Assembly: GCA_945928335.1 (NCBI GenBank)
Contig: CAMENK010000008.1
Coordinates: forward strand, 1-14,745
Length of the DNA: 14,745 bases
Reading direction: 5' to 3'
Source: an uncultured Bacillota bacterium
Lineage (GTDB): Bacteria; Bacillota_I; Bacilli_A; RF39; UBA660
Shown here piece by piece: positions 1 through 6,209 of this stretch. Below the pieces are notes generated by a model. That model did not search any database. It saw only the letters and a program-made list of their open reading frames with translations, and had not been told where the DNA came from. How positions within the stretch are numbered: the stretch's first letter is position 1; each line of letters begins with the position of its first letter. A program made the position numbers and the translations under genes.

Positions 1-1892
1 AGTTTAGCAATCTGAGCATCTATATTCTTAACTAAATCATCTATATTTGATGTGTTATTATTATCAAAGATTCCTTTACCCATAGATGGTGCTCCAAAAG
101 GGGGTATAAATGGATTGCCGCCCATTGGATTTATTCCACCGCCAAAATCATCCTGCCTATGTTCATCAACATATTTTTTAATATCAAAAGTTTGAATTTC
201 ACTTATTTCTCTTTTTGGGTAATCACTTATTGAATCTTCAAATCCCCATCCACCTTTTTTAGCTTTAAATATTTCGAATGTTGCTTTATGTTTAGTTTTA
301 AATGGTTGATTTCTGAAACGCTTTATTATCATTTCAAATTTTTTCATCTGCTGTAAGTCACTTACAGTTACTAGTGGTCTTACTGGTGGTTGTGGTTTAT
401 CCTTTTCTACTTTTGGCTTAACTTCACCTAGTAATTTACTTATTTCTTCTAATGCTGCATATTCTGTGGTAATTAGGTAGAACATATTACCACAGTTACC
501 TTTTATAGTTTCAGCAACCTCTTTACCATATACTTTATTTAATTGGCTAAAGTTTTGTATACCGAAATTAAATCTCATATTTCTTGAACGAGATGCAGTA
601 ATCATACTTTCTACATCTTTTAATGCTGGCATATTAGCAAACTCATCAAGAATAAAATTAGTTCTAATTTTTAACTTTAAGTTATCATTTTTTTGTGCTT
701 CATCAATTAAACTTTCATAAACTTGTTTAACAAATATTGTTGCAAGTGCATGATAAGTAGTTTTTTCATCGTGTACTTTTAAGAATACCGCTGTTTTTTC
801 ATTACCTATTTTCCTTACATCAAAATCTGTATGACTTAACATTTCTGCTAATTTTGGACGGCTTGAAAATATTCTTATTTTTTGTCTAAATGTTGATGTT
901 ATGCCACCCTTAGTATCTGCAGGGGCATTTATTGTAGCATTAGCACTTATGTAAGCACTTGATAATTCACCTTTTAATTTGAAGTATTCTTTATCATATT
1001 TACTAGCACCACATCTATCTTCTCCAAAAGTACTCATCGCATTTATACTATTTAAGTTTACCTCTGCTTCACTTTGTGCATCTTCAAACAAACCCAATGC
1101 TAATCCTGTAAAATAGTCTGCTGCACTTTTTTGCCAGAAAGGATCATTATTATTTGCATCAACTAATATATTTACAGCTAAGTCTTCCAAAAGTTCCATA
1201 GCTTTATCTTCTTTTCCTTGTTTATAATATTGATATGGTAAGGTTAAAGGGTTCCATGCACTTCCTTGTTCTGGATCACGGAAGTTAACTATTATTACGT
1301 TGTATCCCTTTTCTCTTAGCATATTAGCATTATGTTCATAAATTTCACCTTTAGGATCAGTGATTATCATACTTTCCCCAGCTTTTCCTAATATCTTAAC
1401 TTGAGGATCAAGTATTGTTGCAGTTTTACCAGAACCAGAAGCACCAATTATAAGACTATGGTTTTCACTATCATCTACCCAAGCTTCTTTTTCTGTTAAT
1501 ATTATTGGTATTCCACCACTTTCATATGTATCGTCTGAAAGAGTTACTTTCTTTACACCATATGCTGATTTCATTTCATCATCTTTCATCCAACGAGCCC
1601 ATCCGGCTTCATCTTTTTCTTTCTTTTTTCCGAAGCCAAATCCTTTTTCCCTACTATAAAATTTATCTGATGAACTCATAATTACTGCTAATAATGCCAA
1701 AACATATAAAGTTATTGTTGTAACTAAATATTCTTTTCCAAAAGCAGGAAAAGGATTTAACCCCCAAAATGTATTATAAACTGCTATATATCTTATATTC
1801 ATTACAGCTATTGCTACTAAATATAATAGAAATAAAGCAAAAATCAAAAAAATCAATGCATCTTTTGGCTTTGCAGTAAATTTTAATTTCAT
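1..1892 (-). CDS. TraG/VirD4-type coupling ATPase (type IV secretion coupling protein), 3' end outside window
   Basis: Translating the minus strand from an ATG at 1892 gives 630 codons with no stop, so the C-terminus lies beyond base 1. Two hydrophobic segments (about residues 12-30 and 55-72) form the N-terminal membrane anchor. They are followed by a RecA/FtsK-like motor: Walker A GASGSGKT (150-157), the VirD4-typical ITDPKGEIYEH stretch (177-187), Walker B FILDEFAN (413-420) and a FGIQNFSQL motif (443-451). This layout is that of coupling ATPases, which sit at the inner face of the membrane and hand substrates to a secretion channel. The visible C-terminus carries a Gly/Pro/Asn-rich tail (about 583-612) that may be a flexible substrate-contact region. 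The start is supported by AGAGGGTG just upstream and by a dedicated promoter. It lies next to a Tad-like cassette but is separated from it by a terminator. No relaxase or VirB4 is visible, so the substrate is unknown. The family is confident; the function in this context is inference. Confidence 0.9.
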   Translation of the reverse strand, partial: MKLKFTAKPKDALIFLIFALFLLYLVAIAVMNIRYIAVYNTFWGLNPFPAFGKEYLVTTITLYVLALLAVIMSSSDKFYSREKGFGFGKKKEKDEAGWARWMKDDEMKSAYGVKKVTLSDDTYESGGIPIILTEKEAWVDDSENHSLIIGASGSGKTATILDPQVKILGKAGESMIITDPKGEIYEHNANMLREKGYNVIIVNFRDPEQGSAWNPLTLPYQYYKQGKEDKAMELLEDLAVNILVDANNNDPFWQKSAADYFTGLALGLFEDAQSEAEVNLNSINAMSTFGEDRCGASKYDKEYFKLKGELSSAYISANATINAPADTKGGITSTFRQKIRIFSSRPKLAEMLSHTDFDVRKIGNEKTAVFLKVHDEKTTYHALATIFVKQVYESLIDEAQKNDNLKLKIRTNFILDEFANMPALKDVESMITASRSRNMRFNFGIQNFSQLNKVYGKEVAETIKGNCGNMFYLITTEYAALEEISKLLGEVKPKVEKDKPQPPVRPLVTVSDLQQMKKFEMIIKRFRNQPFKTKHKATFEIFKAKKGGWGFEDSISDYPKREISEIQTFDIKKYVDEHRQDDFGGGINPMGGNPFIPPFGAPSMGKGIFDNNNTSNIDDLVKNIDAQIAK

Positions 1893-1922
1893 AGATATTA
1901 CACCCTCTTTGTCTATAAAATA

Positions 1923-1952
1923 ATTATAACATAAGCTTTACATTAAGTTCAA
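1923..1952 (-). promoter_or_regulatory. Promoter of the VirD4-like gene
   Basis: Read on the minus strand, a TTGAAC -35 box (1947-1952) is followed after 18 bases by a perfect TATAAT -10 box (1923-1928). The -10 is preceded by TGT, as in extended -10 promoters. It lies about 30 bases upstream of the ATG at 1892 and downstream of the tadC terminator, so the coupling-protein gene is probably its own transcription unit. Confidence 0.7.
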
Positions 1953-1982
1953 TATAACTATTTTATTTTTTATTTTAAAACT

Positions 1983-2012
1983 AAAAAAATTGGAATATTT
2001 TTTCCAATTTTT
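1983..2012 (-). terminator. Intrinsic terminator of the tad-like operon
   Basis: The arms at 1985-1995 and 2002-2012 form an 11-bp inverted repeat around a TTGGAA/TTCCAA core, with a 6-base loop. On the minus strand the stem ends in a run of seven T. The upstream arm overlaps the stop codon of the tadC-like gene (2011-2013). This closes the cpaB-tadA-tadB-tadC unit. Confidence 0.8.
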
Positions 2013-2802
2013 ACATTGTTTGAAACATTCTTAATATTGCAAGTAATAATATTATCATTACACCAATACCAGTTGTAGAAAGCATAACCATAGTTCTCTT
2101 TTCCATTTTTTCAAGTCTTTCTTTATATTTTGTCTCACGACTTTTAGCTTGTAAGTTTGATACAGTTCTTGAAAAAACAATTAATTGATCTTGTTTTCTT
2201 TCTTGATTTCCTAATCCAAGTCTATATAATAATCTCATCATACGCATAGAGTCTCTAACTGGATATCTTATAGCAAATGCCATATAAGGATCTATTGAAG
2301 AATCACCAGCATTTATACTTGCTATTAATTCCCTAAGTCCTTCTTTAAATATGCTAGGTGCTTGATCTAAACTTTTAGTTATTGCTACTGGAACAGTGTA
2401 ATGTTGTATTAATATTTCCAGACTTTTTAAATAATATGGAAGTAATAAATTTATTTCGTGCAAATGTTTTTTATAATATGATTTTAAATTTGAATAACCT
2501 GACTTAAATACTAAATAAGCAATTACAAAACATATTATTAAGTTAAGAAAATTCAAGTTAGAAATAAATATTACTACTAATAAAAGCAATACAATTAAAC
2601 CATCTTTTACTCTTTTTTCAAACAAGGCATTAGCATCAACACCATCACCATATTTGGCTTCAACTAAAAAGTCATAATCATCCTCTTTTAATAATTTAAA
2701 TATTCTTTCATTATCTTTTATAAATTTATTGCCATCTAATTTTCCTTGCGCTAGTAATAATACAACAAGTAAGACACCAATAACTGCTATTTCCCACATC
2801 AT
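2011..2802 (-). CDS. tadC: TadC-like type II secretion F family membrane protein
   Basis: A 263-residue integral membrane protein. One hydrophobic segment is at the N-terminus (about 4-18), a long hydrophobic pair is near 68-100, and another is near the C-terminus (about 240-258). Between them is a helical cytoplasmic stretch containing LPYYLKSLEILIQHYTVPVA, as in GspF/T2SF-fold platform proteins. In Tad systems TadC partners TadB to form the inner-membrane platform driven by the TadA ATPase. The assignment rests on topology, on its place directly after a TadB-like gene and on the tadA gene upstream, more than on strong sequence motifs. It overlaps the upstream gene by an ATGA junction (2799-2802), so the two are probably translationally coupled. 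The protein begins with two consecutive methionines; either could be the start, and a GGGTG ribosome binding site lies just upstream. It is the last gene of its operon. Confidence 0.75.
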   Translation of the reverse strand: MMWEIAVIGVLLVVLLLAQGKLDGNKFIKDNERIFKLLKEDDYDFLVEAKYGDGVDANALFEKRVKDGLIVLLLLVVIFISNLNFLNLIICFVIAYLVFKSGYSNLKSYYKKHLHEINLLLPYYLKSLEILIQHYTVPVAITKSLDQAPSIFKEGLRELIASINAGDSSIDPYMAFAIRYPVRDSMRMMRLLYRLGLGNQERKQDQLIVFSRTVSNLQAKSRETKYKERLEKMEKRTMVMLSTTGIGVMIILLLAILRMFQTM

Positions 2803-3698
2803 TCGGCACCCACATCCTCGTTATAATATTTTTCACCACTTATTAAGAAGTAAGTATTAATAATTATGATTGCATGTAACATAATTCTTACATAGAATAA
2901 TTGTGTTAATTGCACATATGAATCTCTTCCCAATAAGAATTGAATTACTGCTACTAAGAAATACAAAGCTACACCAAACGTTAAGAATTGTTTATGGAAA
3001 GTTTGTCTGTCAATTCTATCTCTGTAAACATTTTCTACTAACATATCTATATCTTGAAGCATTCCTTCTAAAGCTTCTCCACTATCTTTAGATCCTTCTT
3101 TAGTTATCTGTAAGAACAATTGATGCATATTTCTTATAACATAAAAATCATATTTACTATTCATATATTCAATTGCTTCATCTATTGTACTACTACTATA
3201 AGCTATTGCAATCATTTCTTTAACATCTGCTAATACTGGGTCTTCAAGAACCCCACTATCTCTAACACCTTCTAGTGCTTTTACAAAAGATTGCGTTGTG
3301 TTAAATTCCATTATTACGTTTGTACTATAAACTTGAATTTGTTCAAATATAAATTCACTATAAACTTTATTACATCTTAAATATGCTAGATATGGTACAA
3401 ACATTATAGCTGCGATTACATATATTATTGATATTATAATACTATAAAAGTATGCATAAGATATTACTGCAGCTAATACTCCAAAGATTGCAACTTGTAT
3501 AGCGTATTGTCTTGGTGTATATTCTTTTCCTAATTCTTTAGTTTTTTCTCTAACTACCTTAAATGAATAAGGTGCATATTTATTATAAAGTTCAGCTATA
3601 CTTCTAGATATATATTTATAAAATTTTTCACCTGTACTTTTTCTATAAATCACTAGAAATAGTAAGATAAATAATATAACTATTATCTCAGTATACAT
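2799..3698 (-). CDS. tadB: TadB-like type II secretion F family membrane protein
   Basis: A 299-residue membrane protein with an N-terminal hydrophobic segment (about 2-17), a hydrophobic pair at about 66-105 and two C-terminal segments (about 240-260 and 268-290). The central cytoplasmic helical region (about 110-235) contains an FNTTQSFVKALEGV stretch followed by acidic helices, in keeping with the T2SF domain of TadB-type proteins. It would form the membrane platform with the TadC-like protein and be moved by the TadA ATPase. AGAGGTG lies just upstream of the ATG. The gap to the upstream tadA stop is 19 bases and it overlaps tadC by 4 bases, so the genes are co-transcribed. TadB and TadC are told apart here by gene order and are less certain than the family itself. 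Confidence 0.78.
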   Translation of the reverse strand: MYTEIIVILFILLFLVIYRKSTGEKFYKYISRSIAELYNKYAPYSFKVVREKTKELGKEYTPRQYAIQVAIFGVLAAVISYAYFYSIIISIIYVIAAIMFVPYLAYLRCNKVYSEFIFEQIQVYSTNVIMEFNTTQSFVKALEGVRDSGVLEDPVLADVKEMIAIAYSSSTIDEAIEYMNSKYDFYVIRNMHQLFLQITKEGSKDSGEALEGMLQDIDMLVENVYRDRIDRQTFHKQFLTFGVALYFLVAVIQFLLGRDSYVQLTQLFYVRIMLHAIIIINTYFLISGEKYYNEDVGAE

Positions 3699-3717
3699 AA
3701 CTTCACCTCTCTTTATT

Positions 3718-4827
3718 TTAAAATGTTTCTAAGCTTTCTATTACCGCTTCTTTTATTTCATTTCCTTCTTTTACGAAAGTTTCTCTAGGCAAATATATAC
3801 CTTGGGCATCCAAGTAATCAAGAAGATATTTGCTTGGATTATGATAAGATTCTAATCCATCCATTGTTTTAGTATATAAAATATTAGTTCTTGGTTCATT
3901 GTCATCATCTACATAGAATTCACATACTTCTACGATTTCTCTTTGAAATCTACCATATTTTTTTGACATATAACCTTTAACATGTACACCTAGATGTATA
4001 TATCTATGAATGCTTCTCAAGAATTGATCAACATCAAGATTTGATTCTAACAAACTATATAAACGCATTGGAATGCCACTAGCTTTTTCTGAGTGTATTG
4101 TTGATAATATATTGTGTCCACTTGATATAGAGTTTCTAACTGCTGTTACAGCTTCAGCGCTACGAACTTCTGATAGTAAAATCCATTTAGGATTTTGTCT
4201 CATACAAGTTACTAAAACTTCACTATATGAAGCTATATTATTTGTTTTCATAGCTACTATATCTCTATGTGGAAATATCTTATCTAAGTGAAGTTCCAAA
4301 GTATCTTCTATTGATATTACCTTTTCATTTGCAGCAATATGACTTGCTAAATATTTTACAAGTTCTGTTTTACCACTACCAGTTTCTCCACTAACAATAA
4401 TATTACAGTGTCCTTCAACACATTTAAATAGAAAATCATGTATTTGTAAAGAAACATAATTTTCATTTAATAATTTGTCTTTATTAAGTCTAATTTTTGC
4501 AGGTGTTTTACGTATAACGCACGCGATTCCATTTGTTGCAATAGAATCGTGTACAAAGTTAAGACGCAATTCTGCACTTTCAGCATCTAGAAATGGATGT
4601 GCCATATTGAAAGTTTTACCCATAACATTTGAGCATTGGAATGCTATTTTTTCCATTAAGGCATTATTTATATCTGGTCTTTCTACTCTGAAAACACCTT
4701 TTGTCAATGTCTTTAAGTGAATTTGCCCTTCATTAGAATATGATACGTCAGTTATATCATCATTATCTAAGAATTCTTTTAAAGGTCCAAAATCAATTTG
4801 ATCAAATATTGTTCCCTTTTCAGTCAT
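3718..4827 (-). CDS. tadA: TadA/CpaF-type secretion ATPase (VirB11/GspE superfamily)
   Basis: A 369-residue cytoplasmic ATPase that would power pilus assembly or secretion through the TadB/TadC platform. It has the full set of family motifs: Walker A GETGSGKT (147-154), an Asp box ISIEDTLELH (171-180), Walker B WILLSEVRS (215-223) and a His box STIHSEKASG (242-251). The N-terminal half (about 10-110) has the alpha/beta layout of the CpaF/VirB11 N-terminal domain, including LRLNFVH and CVIRK. It is shorter than many Tad ATPases because it lacks a long N-terminal extension. The start is supported by a GGGTG ribosome binding site 6 bases upstream. It sits 28 bases downstream of the cpaB-like gene and 19 bases upstream of tadB. 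The Walker B position carries Ser-Glu (LLSE), as is common in this family. VirB11 of a conjugation system is an alternative, but the flanking T2SF genes favour Tad. Confidence 0.92.
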   Translation of the reverse strand: MTEKGTIFDQIDFGPLKEFLDNDDITDVSYSNEGQIHLKTLTKGVFRVERPDINNALMEKIAFQCSNVMGKTFNMAHPFLDAESAELRLNFVHDSIATNGIACVIRKTPAKIRLNKDKLLNENYVSLQIHDFLFKCVEGHCNIIVSGETGSGKTELVKYLASHIAANEKVISIEDTLELHLDKIFPHRDIVAMKTNNIASYSEVLVTCMRQNPKWILLSEVRSAEAVTAVRNSISSGHNILSTIHSEKASGIPMRLYSLLESNLDVDQFLRSIHRYIHLGVHVKGYMSKKYGRFQREIVEVCEFYVDDDNEPRTNILYTKTMDGLESYHNPSKYLLDYLDAQGIYLPRETFVKEGNEIKEAVIESLETF

Positions 4828-4855
4828 TTATGACACCCTTTCTATTATTCTTTTT

Positions 4856-5662
4856 CTATTCTACAGTTCCAATTGCACCAGTATTTGGTATATCTTGTTC
4901 TGGTAGAATAACTGTTTTACTTAGTATAAAGTCTTGTAAGTATTCACTACTAACTATAGTTGCACTTGGATTTTCACTATAAGATTTATTTCTTGGTACT
5001 GGAATTATTTCACCACTTAAATATGATGCTTTTCTTAATAGTAAATGCATACTTTCAGGTACAGCAAATATTAAGCTTGATGGTGTTCCTAGTTTTGAAC
5101 TATTTTCGAATACATGATTACCACTTGAATCCTTAACTGCAAGTACTTCAATACTTTCAATTAATTTACCTAAAAGTAATTTACCTGTGTCATCATAAGT
5201 AGCATAATATAAGTCAATATAGTTTCCTGGGAATATTGAGTTTCCATATGTAGTTTCAGTATTAACTTTTAAGCTTACTACTGTGTATCCATCAGGAATA
5301 TCTTCCCATGCTGAATCAGGCATTTGAGACCATGTTACTAATGTAGATTTATAGAATAAACTTCCTGCTGGAATTACTGTGTTATAGTTTGCATATTTTC
5401 CTAAAATATCATTTACATTAGTTATTGTATTATCAGTAATCATTTTTTTTGGAACTTTAACATATCCGATTAAGTCTTTTGTAATTTCAGTTCTTGGTTG
5501 AATCTCCTGTTTAGCATATGGAACACTAATTGGTTCGGTTGCTTGCTTTATTCTCCAATTGTACCCAAAATACAATATTAGCACTATAGCTAAAACACAA
5601 ATTATAGTTATTGTATTTTTATTTGTAAAAAATCTCTTCAAACTTACTAAAAAATTATTCAT
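4856..5662 (-). CDS. cpaB: CpaB/RcpC-like SAF-domain pilus assembly protein
   Basis: A 268-residue protein with an N-terminal membrane anchor (about 17-33) and an extracytoplasmic body. Residues about 45-108 look like a SAF domain: an ISVPYAKQEIQPRTEITKDL-type opening, a KVPKKMI strand, and VIPAGSLFYKSTLV at the end, where the AG-S turn is typical. Residues about 125-225 match the layout of the RcpC/CpaB domain, with VSLKVN, then FPGNYIDLYY, then a strand reading LIFAVPESMHLLLRKA. CpaB proteins support Tad pilus assembly outside the membrane; in a Gram-positive cell that means the membrane-wall zone. AGGAGG precedes the ATG. It is the first gene of the tad-like unit, with its own promoter 28 bases upstream. 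Two details fit poorly with full-length Gram-negative CpaB: the modest length and the absence of a secretin partner. Confidence 0.8.
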   Translation of the reverse strand: MNNFLVSLKRFFTNKNTITIICVLAIVLILYFGYNWRIKQATEPISVPYAKQEIQPRTEITKDLIGYVKVPKKMITDNTITNVNDILGKYANYNTVIPAGSLFYKSTLVTWSQMPDSAWEDIPDGYTVVSLKVNTETTYGNSIFPGNYIDLYYATYDDTGKLLLGKLIESIEVLAVKDSSGNHVFENSSKLGTPSSLIFAVPESMHLLLRKASYLSGEIIPVPRNKSYSENPSATIVSSEYLQDFILSKTVILPEQDIPNTGAIGTVE

Positions 5663-5689
5663 AAACTCCTCCTATTCTTACTATCTTTA

Positions 5690-5718
5690 ATTATAAACGA
5701 AAATATAATTAAAATCAA
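5690..5718 (-). promoter_or_regulatory. Promoter of the cpaB-tadA-tadB-tadC unit
   Basis: On the minus strand, a TTGATT -35 box (5713-5718) is followed after exactly 17 bases by a perfect TATAAT -10 box (5690-5695). This lies in the 94-base gap between the pseudopilin-like gene and the cpaB-like gene. With the hairpin just upstream, it suggests the tad-like cassette can be transcribed separately from the genes before it. Confidence 0.7.
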
Positions 5719-5722
5719 TTAT

Positions 5723-5749
5723 AAAAGAGGAAAAATTTTATTTTTCCTC
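5723..5749 (-). terminator. Terminator or attenuator between the surface-protein operon and the tad-like operon
   Basis: A 10-bp inverted repeat (5727-5736 and 5740-5749, GAGGA/TCCTC outer arms) encloses a 3-base loop. On the minus strand it is followed by only four T before an A. The stem's inner half is all A-T pairs and the U tract is short. It may be a leaky terminator, letting some transcription from the upstream operon into cpaB. Confidence 0.6.
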
Positions 5750-5756
5750 AAATATT

Positions 5757-6209
5757 TTAACTACCAGAATTTCTATATGCTGGACCTCCAAATGCACTAT
5801 CTTCATACTTAGACTCTAATATACCACTTAATACAGTTACTATATCAAAGTCTACTGTTGAATCCGTTGTTACAGTATATTCATTTGTTGAAGTTTTGAC
5901 TCTTACGGTTGCTTTTGGTGGATATTCATATACATCATAAAATTCTATTTTATATGTTTTAACTCCACCCACACTTTCACTATATCTTCTGATAAAGCTC
6001 TCATAGAATTTCTCTTTTATCATTCTTATATCACCATATTGTCTATAGACACCATAGTCAAGTGCATCTATCATTGAAGCTTCTAAAACTTCTTTAGTAA
6101 GGTAATAATCTTCTTCATTGGTTGTTGTTAAATCTTGTACTAGTATTAATACTACAAATATAAATATTCCTAATGCTATTACTAGATATGTCCAAAAGGC
6201 CTCTTTCAT
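5757..6209 (-). CDS. Small single-pass membrane protein, pseudopilin/TadE-like in layout
   Basis: A 150-residue protein with a very short charged N-terminus (MKEAFW) followed at once by a hydrophobic helix (about 6-24). Next comes an acidic amphipathic helical stretch (about 25-55) and a small beta-rich extracellular domain (about 85-125, with YKIEFYDVYEYPPKATVRVK). This bitopic shape is that of pilin-like or TadE/TadF-like minor proteins. There is no clear prepilin peptidase site (no Gly before a hydrophobic stretch with Glu at +5), so the pilin link is inference. Its ATG overlaps the stop of the cysteine-rich gene by one base, and its AGGAGGT ribosome binding site lies inside that gene's last codons, so translation is coupled. 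It is the last gene of the upstream unit, just before the terminator-like hairpin. I do not recognise the exact family. Confidence 0.65.
   Translation of the reverse strand: MKEAFWTYLVIALGIFIFVVLILVQDLTTTNEEDYYLTKEVLEASMIDALDYGVYRQYGDIRMIKEKFYESFIRRYSESVGGVKTYKIEFYDVYEYPPKATVRVKTSTNEYTVTTDSTVDFDIVTVLSGILESKYEDSAFGGPAYRNSGS

Noticed and set aside
4073..4291. Plus-strand open frames inside the tad-like genes (also at 2903-3091, 4475-4720, 4740-4982)
   Set aside because: They lie antisense to well-supported genes and show no suitable ribosome binding site or recognisable protein features; they are shadows.
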